Shown in pieces: positions 27,101 through 36,166 of a DNA stretch of 64,000 nucleotides (the first letter of the stretch is position 1; each line of letters starts with the position of its first letter). The stretch lies in the IMG/VR virus record IMGVR_UViG_3300027788_001769, positions 1 to 64,000 of that record; one strand, given 5' to 3'. The position numbers and the translations under genes are program-made. The stretch is from a virus. The notes under the pieces were generated by a model, which was given only the letters and a program-made list of their open reading frames with translations, had not been told where the DNA came from and made no database searches.

Positions 27101-30100
27101 TATTGTGATTCTGTGTACCCAGTAGTAAAAGCTTCTTTGCTAGTGTCGTAGTATGTATACCAGAATTGGCAATTAACATCTCCATTGGTTGGTGACTGTG
27201 GTGGTGAAATGTCTAAGTCGTCTGAGTGTTTAACATTTAAAGCGTCTATATTTATAAAATTATTTATTTCTGTACTTGTTAATGGTACACCGGTTACTGG
27301 TACAGAATTATATAGTAATTCACTAGTAACAAAATAATGCATTAAATTATTTAGTTCTGGGTAGAACCCAACATTTATTTTTCTAAAATTACCCCCTATA
27401 TTCCAATCTCCAGAAAAAATTATTTGACTGTAGTTCTCACCTATGTTAAGGTTGTATTGGTTGATTAGTCCACTGGTATCGTTAAAGTTTTTGTTAGCGT
27501 CAAAGTCAGTCCACACAGAATCTAAAATATCCACCCCAGTCTCAATAAAATTCTTATAACGATGCCAAATACTACCATATTTTAAAATCCAAGCGTACGG
27601 TAATGGGTGGACTGCTGATAACTGGTTAAGTGTACTAAATACATAATCACCGAATTCAGGCATCTTAGCGTCGGGTTTTAATTGTTTAATTGTTAATTCC
27701 CTTAAACTCGCTAAAGGCAATGAATTTAAAAATAAGTATGAAGCTTTAGTATATGGGTTTGGTACTTTATTTATTTCGTTTAACACACCTTCCGACATAG
27801 CATTAGTAAAGTATGGTGTGTTTAACATAGAAGTTAATTGTCTATCAAATGTTTCACCATTTACATATGTTTCGGTATAATCTACAGTACCTTCAGTTAA
27901 AAATAGTCCGTTGTTTATGGACTTATGTTCTGCATTATTAGACTGATTGTATATTGTTTTTTCTCTTGTATTTATTTCTTCAAAAAAGTTTTTCCAACTG
28001 TTAGCGGTGTTTAATATATTTATAGTTCTTTTTTCTAAATAATCCCTATATGTCTCAATCATTGTACTAGTTGTCCACCAAGCGTCACAGAAAAAATGTG
28101 GTGGTGTAATACAGATTGTATCTTCAACACCTTCTGCTGTGGACAATAATGAAGTAAATGATTTTATTGAGTCACCATAAACTAAAGAATTAGTTAAACT
28201 TATTAATTCTTGTCTAGAACTAATATATTTACCGTTAGCTAAGTTTATTTTTGTCCATGGACCGTATAGAATCTCACTTGTTGAACTGTCAATTTCTTCA
28301 CCTTGTGTTAGATTAAAATCAGCTAGAGGGTAGGTGTCTAATATGTTATCTGTTTCTGGTTGTGTTAATAAAGCCTCCTTCATTCTAACCACTTGGTCTT
28401 GTATGTCTAATTCTGTGGATTGGTATTGTGCGCTAACCAATAAAGAATAAGGGTATATTTTAAATCTACTATTATTTATTTTTTCTCTAACGTATGGGGT
28501 AACGTATTCGTCCCTCACTAATAGTTGGTAGTCCGTTAATGGTGCTATAGTTCTTAAATACAATAAGAAAGTATTGTAGTCCCATGTTTGGTTTTTTAGT
28601 AGTTCTTGTAAATCAAAAAATCCATTTGATTTTTCTAATATCGTTGCAGTTTCAAATTTAGCAATATTTTTTAATAGCAAGTCAGATGTGTTCTGTTTGT
28701 ATCTAAATTGTATTCCAGAAAAGAATCCGTGGATTGTAGACCTATCCCATATTTCATATGTAAAGTCCACTTCATTAGAATTTTGATAACTGTTAGTCCC
28801 GAACACGTCAAATGATGTTGTTGGTACCCAATTCTCCCCTATCATAGACCCACCAAAATTAAAAGTATTTTGTCCAGTATCTTTAATTGTTGAAGCTTTT
28901 AAGAATTCCTCCACAAATTCTACTTCAGGCCAAGATTCATTTTTATAGGCTTTAGTTTGTGATACAACTTTAACAGCTCCTGGATATGTTGTAACAAAAG
29001 ATGTACCACCATCATCATTTTCTTCTCTAACATAATAATGAGGCCAAGGATAAATAAAATTATCTTCTGGTAACTCAGAACTAGTAGCTCCTTTTCCACT
29101 TCCTTTTACAGCGTTTAATCTATCTGGATTATTTCTTTGACCCATAGAATTTAAATGAACATCATTAAGTAATCTAAGGAATGTGTCTGCATTAGCTATA
29201 ACCATCCCCAGTAAATTTCTAACTGTTGGTCTAAACCCTAAACCTTGTTCACTTTCGATTACTTGGTTAACTAAATCTGTTAGGTTTTTTTCAACTGCTT
29301 GTCTTTTTTCGTTAAATTTAGTAAATATGTTACTTATCTTAGTTTCAAAAGAAGATGGTGTACCTTCAAATATAAACCACTCTAACCCATTATTTTCCCT
29401 ACCTTCTGGAGCAAGTGTGGTAAAGTCTTGATATCTTATATCTATGGGTATAGCTTTTGGTCCTGCTTTACCAAATGTAGGGTTTTCTGTTAATTGTTCA
29501 TTATGTTCAGCTATTACCTTTTTTAGTTTATCTCTTCCTGCTTCACGTTTAGGTAGGTCGTCTTGGTAACTTTTTTTCCAACTATATACGGTAATGTCTC
29601 TTACGTCGTCATGGTATTCGTTTAAACCCCCAACATCCATAAATGTCCTTCTCCAACCACCACTATCCATAACCTTAGCAGTGTAAGATTCCAATATTCT
29701 TTCATATTTGTCTATATCGTCTAAAGATTTTAAATTTTGTTTTTTTAATTCTTTTTCTATAGTTTCTTCTAGTGTTTTAGCTTTACCAGCTAACTCTCTA
29801 AGTGTTAAGTGTGGTACTGAATCACCTAATAAATCATTTCTTTTATAGTTTTCGTAAACTTCGTTTAGGGTTTGCATCCCTTTTGTGGTTGTAAAACTAT
29901 CTACATCATCATTTTCTACGTTTGTAACAGAGTAACTCCTAGCATACATGTATGGTGCATTAAGTAATTGTGAAACATTTATATCAGCTAATAGTGCTGC
30001 CACCCTACCAATAAAATCACAAGTAACGGTATAGTTACCAGTTTCAGGGTCAAAATTAGCGTTAAATTTTCTAAGCATTAGGTGGTATTGTACCGCTTTA

Positions 30101-30693
30101 CCATAATACCCTTTTAAAGTTAGTAAGAAAAGTGGGTATGGTAGATTAAAAAACACAGCATAAGCAGAATTGTTACCCTGTTCAAATAGTGTTTTACCTC
30201 TAACGTCAATAAATGTCATATTTACTTGTGGTATGTATGACCTATCATAAGTAACACTTATATTAGATATACCAAAAGACTCACTATCTAATCTGTTTTT
30301 AATACTTTCTGACGTATAGTCTAGTCCAGAAAATGGGTCTTTTTTTGTTGTAAACATCTTTTGGTTTACTGGACCTCCTTGGTTGGCACCACCCGTTTCA
30401 GTGTCTGTCCAATCAGATGTCATATAGTCCTTACCCCCTGGTTTTAAAAAATTAATCTTACCTTCGAACACATCAACTAAAGATTCTGTTTCCATACCAG
30501 AACCAGTAATAACTTTACTTCTAGGTACTACCCTAGCTTGTAAATTTGCGTATATTGTTAACTCCTCCTGATTAACTAGTCTATCTTGTGGGTTACCGTT
30601 ATTATCCACTACCTTATTAGGGTCAACTAAAACTATATTGTTTTCAGCAAATTCGACAAGTATGTTGTCGCTATTATAAATTTCATTAGCCAT
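24112..30693 (-). CDS. Giant baseplate hub protein with C-terminal amidase (gp5/gp27-like role), 2193 aa
   Basis: The longest gene in the window. Residues about 115-240 (FGISNISVTYDRSYIPQVNM, then FDPETGNYTVTCDFIG) look like a tube-fold domain of the hub/tube-cap kind. Near 1836-1858, YFSLRNVPMFTGPYLIQGVEH with TTTFTGVRVP is the pattern of gp27-like hub proteins. A type-2 amidase (PGRP fold) occupies about 1930-2115. Its Zn ligands are recognisable as His in IIIHVTAG, His in GHNEF and Cys in KRCPCF; GAHTRGANAYSVGVS is the core strand. It would cut the peptidoglycan stem peptide during tail penetration, as the gp5 lysozyme does in T4. It is adjacent to gp53-like, consistent with the T4 order gp53-gp5. 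Confidence 0.8.
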   Translation of the reverse strand: MANEIYNSDNILVEFAENNIVLVDPNKVVDNNGNPQDRLVNQEELTIYANLQARVVPRSKVITGSGMETESLVDVFEGKINFLKPGGKDYMTSDWTDTETGGANQGGPVNQKMFTTKKDPFSGLDYTSESIKNRLDSESFGISNISVTYDRSYIPQVNMTFIDVRGKTLFEQGNNSAYAVFFNLPYPLFLLTLKGYYGKAVQYHLMLRKFNANFDPETGNYTVTCDFIGRVAALLADINVSQLLNAPYMYARSYSVTNVENDDVDSFTTTKGMQTLNEVYENYKRNDLLGDSVPHLTLRELAGKAKTLEETIEKELKKQNLKSLDDIDKYERILESYTAKVMDSGGWRRTFMDVGGLNEYHDDVRDITVYSWKKSYQDDLPKREAGRDKLKKVIAEHNEQLTENPTFGKAGPKAIPIDIRYQDFTTLAPEGRENNGLEWFIFEGTPSSFETKISNIFTKFNEKRQAVEKNLTDLVNQVIESEQGLGFRPTVRNLLGMVIANADTFLRLLNDVHLNSMGQRNNPDRLNAVKGSGKGATSSELPEDNFIYPWPHYYVREENDDGGTSFVTTYPGAVKVVSQTKAYKNESWPEVEFVEEFLKASTIKDTGQNTFNFGGSMIGENWVPTTSFDVFGTNSYQNSNEVDFTYEIWDRSTIHGFFSGIQFRYKQNTSDLLLKNIAKFETATILEKSNGFFDLQELLKNQTWDYNTFLLYLRTIAPLTDYQLLVRDEYVTPYVREKINNSRFKIYPYSLLVSAQYQSTELDIQDQVVRMKEALLTQPETDNILDTYPLADFNLTQGEEIDSSTSEILYGPWTKINLANGKYISSRQELISLTNSLVYGDSIKSFTSLLSTAEGVEDTICITPPHFFCDAWWTTSTMIETYRDYLEKRTINILNTANSWKNFFEEINTREKTIYNQSNNAEHKSINNGLFLTEGTVDYTETYVNGETFDRQLTSMLNTPYFTNAMSEGVLNEINKVPNPYTKASYLFLNSLPLASLRELTIKQLKPDAKMPEFGDYVFSTLNQLSAVHPLPYAWILKYGSIWHRYKNFIETGVDILDSVWTDFDANKNFNDTSGLINQYNLNIGENYSQIIFSGDWNIGGNFRKINVGFYPELNNLMHYFVTSELLYNSVPVTGVPLTSTEINNFINIDALNVKHSDDLDISPPQSPTNGDVNCQFWYTYYDTSKEAFTTGYTESQYILYPSAAIKKEQLSFEVDPFNLTNNPVTHNGNARFCWGMSNYGYFEHTPLSKPTPGQYLKKVNNLEKEQRAFHISTGGDYSTIEEIFDVFSPEILDSFEEYFLNFSQKEEEFNPTVNAFSAGTVTEDVTGSKIGQTNLKTFQSVMRNIMTVNQSNVEDADTDTQFGYNLAKAQLNKTNRTLALFLSESVAFNFYNPKDINVKALRTFVGDQNYYTFGEYSSNLPPEIPLATSQLNNGAAWKALQLEVGQLGDPEHLSLIYSDQGSEITDFFREMNIDFTVDNIKLLRKIIKIYVTERVKNGSTANSLNYTNVANAFTPVPSTGNFNADFIQKIKTEIVEKLDDGQFKHLNQLFYDLKQDLPTIPDAGQVDDFKKDSAIQSDELKLDLYNTFRVINDKWISGEEIERKLLFEDFLFLDIANRDIGDTAIIGLDAFKSLTNPANGSLNLLGLIGSILDNQNFNFLPLPSYINFYGSTNDGQEYSKYSTTEEANSLFGTHLEVDYIDSSPKFLCQYIGETSSLPDVKNPINRYNSDSFLMGRTADNPLFSNCNDPKKCNKVMSFAVDFGIENQNIFKGINLDTSDTKPTAESFIIEEQLAQSANDRSISTQGLSLFNVYRTRSYSCKVTCMGNVCIQPTMYFSLRNVPMFTGPYLIQGVEHTIQPNTMTTTFTGVRVPFHRLPNVENFVAKLAKSFVKKVREKQKNQEKNLNQGGFNPEGNEQNTKGFSKAPQFSGPSEVKAIIIHVTAGLDYGNNPVGEINRQHKTRDFSGIGYHYLISRGTGGSPSDGTILEARPTKYKGAHTRGANAYSVGVSIVANCSKMGTYNSDSNGGYSTLMQKDSLEDLILYLAFKFGLLEVRKSMGTQEVDLYVNGSAGPKMIGKFHTNVPIRPTSQDWGMIFYGHNEFANKRCPCFKMKNALTGTLGKNLNEKLNDRIKPLVAPLVYDPNNFDDFQPGDGFVSLRPSLFLSAIKPASVPSPYGGTDNFDGVGEYVDSN

Positions 30694-30702
30694 ATAGTTT
30701 TA

Positions 30703-31065
30703 CTAGTAGGTGTTTGTTGTGTTAGGGTTATTTAAGTCCTCATCGGATTTACCATAATAAAAATAATAATCATCAACAGATTGTTTATACTGTTGTAACG
30801 AAGCTACTAAAGGATAAGGAACAGTCAATACTCTACCGTCTTTTATATTCCACTCTAACCCACCAGCGTCTGGGTTACCCTGTAGGATTAGCCAACCAAA
30901 ATATGGAGAACCATAATACTCTTGGCTTATTTTATCCAATCTAGATTTGCCCACCTTATAAATAACTTTTTTATCTGATGGTTTTGGGGTTATCCTTATA
31001 AACGGTACGCTTTTTGGTTTACCGTTTATAGTGAATTGTTGGTACCTATTATAGTAATCTGACAT
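30703..31065 (-). CDS. gp53: Baseplate wedge protein, gp53/LysM-like, 120 aa
   Basis: Residues about 25-85 contain KVGKSRLDKISQEYYGSPYF, GWLILQGNPDAGG and VLTVPYP. This is a LysM-like fold pattern used by gp53-type baseplate proteins, which link gp6 and gp25 to the hub. T4 gp53 has 196 residues, so this is a short version. It lies between the 1695-residue baseplate protein and the hub-amidase gene, 1 and 9 bases from its neighbours. Confidence 0.75.
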   Translation of the reverse strand: MSDYYNRYQQFTINGKPKSVPFIRITPKPSDKKVIYKVGKSRLDKISQEYYGSPYFGWLILQGNPDAGGLEWNIKDGRVLTVPYPLVASLQQYKQSVDDYYFYYGKSDEDLNNPNTTNTY

Positions 31066-31066
31066 T

Positions 31067-34000
31067 TTATTTAAATTTTAAATTAAAGGTTGTGTTAGTT
31101 TCATTTTCTAATGTGTTAACTCTTCTTATTATTTCTTCATAACTAGCATCTTCTACTTTTACATACGATAATTTTCTTTCTTTATCTGTTTTTACGTCAC
31201 ATATAGTAGTAGCATCACCATTAACTGGTAACCCTTCAACTATATTACTTTGTCCCTCAGGTGCAAATCTTTGTGATACTTGTTGTTTAGCTGTTACCAT
31301 ATTACCTAAGAAATAATCTTCGTTTATAGATATACAATCACCAAATGACTTTATAGTTTCCTCCAACCATGTTGGGTCAGACGAACCAATTTCTAAAGCT
31401 TCCCGGATTCCATCCCATAAAGAACCATTATTATTAATATATGGTTTGTAATTTTGTTTAAAGTATTGTAGGTTGGTTGTCATAACACTATCTGTAATTG
31501 ATTTATCAATAGCGACATGTGAAAAAGCAAACACTGAGGATGCGTCAGCACTTAATCTATTACTTTGTGTTGGGGCTATTTCTATTTGACTTACGAACGG
31601 TAGTACCGTCCCACTAGAAAATGCTACCATCCTACCTGGTTTGGTTAATGTAAATGGTGTCGACAATGACGAGGTGGATGAAGTACACAGACCACCTTGT
31701 TCATAACAAGACACACTTATATCACCATTAAACACAGCGGAATAATACGTCATAACATTAGTTAAATATTCATAATCTAAACCTAACTCAATTAATGTGT
31801 TTGCAGCTTGTGTTGGTTGGTTTGGTGGGGAGGATGATGAATGTACGTCACCACTACTCCCAGATAAACTAAACACCGTAGTTTTACCATCAGTAATATA
31901 ACCATCACACCCTCTACCAATGGCATTCATCCTATTCACGTTATGTATATAATCTAAAGCTTTATTTCTCATACCACTTTCAGTAGATACTAAAACATCA
32001 GCCATTTCTCCTTGTACTTCTTCTGCTTTTTCTTTTAAGAAATTTCTAAGTCTTCTTTTTTGTTTATTACTAGGCCCAGTAGTTTGTTGTTGTTGTTGGA
32101 TGTATGTTAGGTCGTTATCGATATCTTTTATGAATGAATCGAAGAACGTATTTAATTTAGCTTGTGGGTCTAGTGGTATTCCAACAAAATTTGCTGGTAT
32201 TGTGGTATATGTGCCCACACCAGTTGTTTTATAATATTCCCCATTTGCCCAGTCTTTTTCAGTGTATAGTAATTGGACCCACCCATTACCATAATTAGAC
32301 ATTATTTTTTCTACTTGGTTTGTGGTAAATGTCATATACTCATAAGCTGAAGAATTAAAATCATTAAATGTTGTTTTGTATATTATGTTTCCAGACTCTC
32401 CACTTGCTGACACTGTTGGGTTGTCTCTGTCTCCAATTGTTAACCCGTCATTTTCTGACGTATCTAATTCCTCTATTATAGCAGCGTCATCTTCAGGGTT
32501 ACCAGCCCCACTACCTTGTGTTTGACCAATTAAATCTTGGTTTGCGGCTAACCAAGCTTGTTCATCAATATCGTCATCTGTAACAGTTAGGAATGCTCTA
32601 TCATCAAACATCTCTGTATTTGCATAATAATTAAACGAAAGAGCATTTTGTAACCTATTAACCGGTTCTTTCAACCCTTGTCCCCCAATATAGTTAAATG
32701 TAATGTTAACAGATGCTATCATGGGTTGTACACCAATACCTTCTGGATTTAAATCAAATAAATTATCGTCATAAGTAATAGATAGTTGTTGTATAGCTAT
32801 TTTTGTGTGGTAAAAATCACCCACCCTTAATACACAGATTGGTGGTGCTCCAAAAGCTGTGTTTCTTGCGGCGTCTTCAGTAGATAAAATCCCATCCCCT
32901 GTTTTTGTAGGAATGGTAGCACCTGGTCTAACACACTGATTTAGGAATGTTAATCTACTATTTAAACCTTCTGGAGTCATTGAATGAAAAGCTGGGTGAA
33001 AAAACTTGAATTTTTCTTTAAGTGTATCAAATATAAATTCATTTTCTTCTTGTAGTAAATCAAAGTAGTCACACTCGGTAACCATTTTCATTAAAACTTT
33101 ATTAGCTATTTCTCTTCTTGTGTTTTTTTGTCTCTGTTGTTTTATTTTTTCTTCTGGTGGTGTAGGTCTTTCTACCCTACGTGGTGGTTTAGGTGGTTTA
33201 GGTGGTTCAGGGTCTTTAAGTATTTCAACACCAGTAATTCTAACCGCTCTACAGTCTGCAGCACCTGCAGTATACACTGAATTTGGACCTGTCTCTGCGG
33301 TATTACAAAAACTCTCACCTAAAGCTTGTGGACCGGGAAACTGTAATCTTCCATTATCCATATAACTTTTAAAAGCTAATCCCCCATCTAACAGATACGC
33401 TTTAAACATTTTTTCTACCGAATTTAATCTTCTTTTTGATAGGTTATTATTGTAACTAGCTGAAGCTATTGAACTGGCAGACCCTTCCATATTTAATATT
33501 ACAGTGTAAAGTCCGGTGTCTAAAACTTCTTTAAGAGCTTTAGCAAAAGCTGGCCATCTAGTTAGCCACTGATTTTTCGCACCGTCTGAGTCATCAAAGA
33601 AGTTTTGTAAAGCTGATTTAGATTCTTCATTTGGTGCTCTATTAACGTGTTCTGTAACTGAGTTGTCTGTAGCTAAATAACCACCAAATTTAGATTCACT
33701 TCCTGCGGCACACTCAACGTAACTTACCGAAGACGTAGTTTGTGTTGTATTAGGGTCGGGATAGTCATTATCAAAGAAAAAAGACAGTGGTGGTTGTATA
33801 AAAGATTGTAAATCTGGAATATCTGTGGTTGGTACTATCGTTCCCGGTTCACCATCATTAGTCTCAACTAATAGTTCCTGTATGGAATCGTTATCCATAC
33901 CTGGTGTATTAAGCATTTCTTGTATTTGAGTTAGTTCGTTTACTGAGAATTGTTGCCATTTTCTAGCTAAATCATATATATCGTATTTTTTACACCCAGC

Positions 34001-36154
34001 GAAAAAAGAATCAAGAATTTCATCCGTTTCTTTAGGTCCTAATTTTTGTAATTCTTTTCTAACAAGTAAGTTTAAAATACTGGGATGGTCAACTACTATC
34101 TTAAATTTTAAATTACCACTTCTATCTGTGTGGTTATATGTGTATATTGGTTCTGGTCTACCAACAAACTGATTGGATGTCCAATTAGGTTGACTTGCTT
34201 CATCTACAGATAGGTCATAAGGGGGAAACCACATAATCCTACCACCATTTGGTCCTCTTTCACAAGCTGGTAAATCGTTATACGTTAACCCTTTTTGTGT
34301 GCTTGTTCTCCAAGCTAAATTTTCTAAAGAGAACATATATTTTTTAACTTTAGAATCGACTATATTAGTGGACCCTTTTCCACTTTCGTCTGTTCTCCAA
34401 GGAGCAATATTTAAATTATAAGGACTATCTAACACAGAATAAGTTTCAAATCTATGATTCATAGATTTTTTCTGTAGTTTACTATAATTGTAGTAAGGGA
34501 CATCTTTAGTCCATATTCTACAATATTCTCTAGGTTGTTCAATACCTTTAGAATCTACTGGGTCAGAATTAACAAATCTTCTAATTCTAGAACCTTTAGT
34601 TAATTCTTTATACCCATCATTAAACACCTTGCTTACTTGATTCATAGCATGGGAAACCGACTTAAGTCTAGCTCCACCTTTTGGGATGGAATCTATAATT
34701 TGTTGGGTAACGTCCATTATGGAATCCTCTCTAAAGTCATAATTTGTAGACCTTGTATTATCGTAACCACTTGGTGTATCATAAGTAGGGGTGTCATCTG
34801 TTGACCCTTCAAACCCTTGTGTTGTACCAGGTACTTGTGGCCCTGGTGGTTTATCCCCAAACCCTAAGAAATTACCTACTTGTTGTAAGAAACCACCTTT
34901 AGGGGTATCTTCAGTGTACCAAGTAAATCCTCCAGGTACATTTCCTTGGTTGGCATAGGCTAATCCTTTCATACCAAAATTATAATCGTTAGAATCAAAT
35001 TCTTTGGCTACAACATCTGGTCCATATATAGGTACGTAATTTTTACCAGCGTATGTGTTATTTGGTGGACTAACCATGTCAGCTATTCTATTCCTTGGGC
35101 CACCAACATATTCCGGCATGTTTGGTGGTTGATTCCCAAACCCAAGTATTCCACCACCAATAAAATCAATCGCTTCACCTATTGCTGCTCCCACCGCTGT
35201 TTGTGCTTGTGCTCCTTCACCATAATTTGGACCATATTTGTTGTATCTAATATGTTTAAACAATGATGATTTTGTTCCACCAGCAGTGTATTCTAAAAAT
35301 CTTTGTGACGCGGATTGTCTTCTACGTGGTATACCAACTAAACTACCTAATATTCCTGTTATATCAGAAACTATTTTACCCGCGGTAGACAATCCACGAG
35401 CTGGTTCTAATTCAAAATAATCACCAGGAATATAAGAAAATGGTATATAAACACCAGTTAGTCTAGATACAAAATCTAGTCCTTTACCAATTAATCCTTT
35501 TGGTACTGTTATTGTGTTGTCTCTTTCTATTAGAGATTCTCTACCAGTAACAATATCTAAAGCCATAAATGGGTCTTTCATAGCATCAACAAAATTAAGT
35601 CTTCCTACTGTCTCTTGGTATAGTTCAAAAGCAATCCTAGTTTCAAACTCTTTTCTAAGTTGTTGTGCACCATATTGTTGTAGTAAACTATCATCTAAAA
35701 CCTTACCAGACAGTAAACCGGATGAATCTACACTACTTAATATTTGTAATGGAGAATAATATTGGGCAACAGTCATAAATGGATTAGCTCCAAATAGACC
35801 AGCTCCAGTTTCAGGTGGTGAAAATGATGGGTAATACCCTTCGTTTACTCTTGCTATATTTTGAGAGGCTGTATATATTTGTACCCAATTTTGGTATCCA
35901 CCTGGGGGACCGTAAATATTTGCTAGATAGGATTTGTCAATAAAAAATTCACCAGCTAAGTCTACGGATGGTTGGTCAACAACCGACATATCTCTAGTAC
36001 CTTCCAAGAAATAAGTACCAGGTGTTACAGAAGATATTATACCAGCAGAACCCGCTGGGTCTTCTAGATTTTTAACCATCATTTGTTGTCTTAGGTATTC
36101 TGTTCCGTTAAAACTAAGTAAATTTAGTGGTGTATTTTGTGGTATTATTGCCAT
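31067..36154 (-). CDS. Giant baseplate/tube-cap protein with OmpA-like domain, 1695 aa
   Basis: A 1695-residue structural protein between the tape measure and gp53-like genes, where T4 has gp48 and gp54 (tube cap). Residues about 1110-1165 contain ILRVGDFYHTKIAIQQLSIT followed by YDDNLFDLNPEGIGVQP, a tube-fold pattern of tail tube initiators. Residues about 785-920 resemble an OmpA C-terminal (peptidoglycan-binding) domain: FFFDNDYPDP, then VILNMEGSAS and YNNNLSKRRLNSVEKMF. Pro-rich PEPPKPPKPPRR follows at about 985. A Gly/Phe-rich loop is at 275-480. Positionally it is the baseplate centrepiece that starts tube assembly; the OmpA-like part could contact the cell wall. Confidence 0.75.
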   Translation of the reverse strand: MAIIPQNTPLNLLSFNGTEYLRQQMMVKNLEDPAGSAGIISSVTPGTYFLEGTRDMSVVDQPSVDLAGEFFIDKSYLANIYGPPGGYQNWVQIYTASQNIARVNEGYYPSFSPPETGAGLFGANPFMTVAQYYSPLQILSSVDSSGLLSGKVLDDSLLQQYGAQQLRKEFETRIAFELYQETVGRLNFVDAMKDPFMALDIVTGRESLIERDNTITVPKGLIGKGLDFVSRLTGVYIPFSYIPGDYFELEPARGLSTAGKIVSDITGILGSLVGIPRRRQSASQRFLEYTAGGTKSSLFKHIRYNKYGPNYGEGAQAQTAVGAAIGEAIDFIGGGILGFGNQPPNMPEYVGGPRNRIADMVSPPNNTYAGKNYVPIYGPDVVAKEFDSNDYNFGMKGLAYANQGNVPGGFTWYTEDTPKGGFLQQVGNFLGFGDKPPGPQVPGTTQGFEGSTDDTPTYDTPSGYDNTRSTNYDFREDSIMDVTQQIIDSIPKGGARLKSVSHAMNQVSKVFNDGYKELTKGSRIRRFVNSDPVDSKGIEQPREYCRIWTKDVPYYNYSKLQKKSMNHRFETYSVLDSPYNLNIAPWRTDESGKGSTNIVDSKVKKYMFSLENLAWRTSTQKGLTYNDLPACERGPNGGRIMWFPPYDLSVDEASQPNWTSNQFVGRPEPIYTYNHTDRSGNLKFKIVVDHPSILNLLVRKELQKLGPKETDEILDSFFAGCKKYDIYDLARKWQQFSVNELTQIQEMLNTPGMDNDSIQELLVETNDGEPGTIVPTTDIPDLQSFIQPPLSFFFDNDYPDPNTTQTTSSVSYVECAAGSESKFGGYLATDNSVTEHVNRAPNEESKSALQNFFDDSDGAKNQWLTRWPAFAKALKEVLDTGLYTVILNMEGSASSIASASYNNNLSKRRLNSVEKMFKAYLLDGGLAFKSYMDNGRLQFPGPQALGESFCNTAETGPNSVYTAGAADCRAVRITGVEILKDPEPPKPPKPPRRVERPTPPEEKIKQQRQKNTRREIANKVLMKMVTECDYFDLLQEENEFIFDTLKEKFKFFHPAFHSMTPEGLNSRLTFLNQCVRPGATIPTKTGDGILSTEDAARNTAFGAPPICVLRVGDFYHTKIAIQQLSITYDDNLFDLNPEGIGVQPMIASVNITFNYIGGQGLKEPVNRLQNALSFNYYANTEMFDDRAFLTVTDDDIDEQAWLAANQDLIGQTQGSGAGNPEDDAAIIEELDTSENDGLTIGDRDNPTVSASGESGNIIYKTTFNDFNSSAYEYMTFTTNQVEKIMSNYGNGWVQLLYTEKDWANGEYYKTTGVGTYTTIPANFVGIPLDPQAKLNTFFDSFIKDIDNDLTYIQQQQQTTGPSNKQKRRLRNFLKEKAEEVQGEMADVLVSTESGMRNKALDYIHNVNRMNAIGRGCDGYITDGKTTVFSLSGSSGDVHSSSSPPNQPTQAANTLIELGLDYEYLTNVMTYYSAVFNGDISVSCYEQGGLCTSSTSSLSTPFTLTKPGRMVAFSSGTVLPFVSQIEIAPTQSNRLSADASSVFAFSHVAIDKSITDSVMTTNLQYFKQNYKPYINNNGSLWDGIREALEIGSSDPTWLEETIKSFGDCISINEDYFLGNMVTAKQQVSQRFAPEGQSNIVEGLPVNGDATTICDVKTDKERKLSYVKVEDASYEEIIRRVNTLENETNTTFNLKFK

Positions 36155-36166
36155 TTATCTTCTTTT

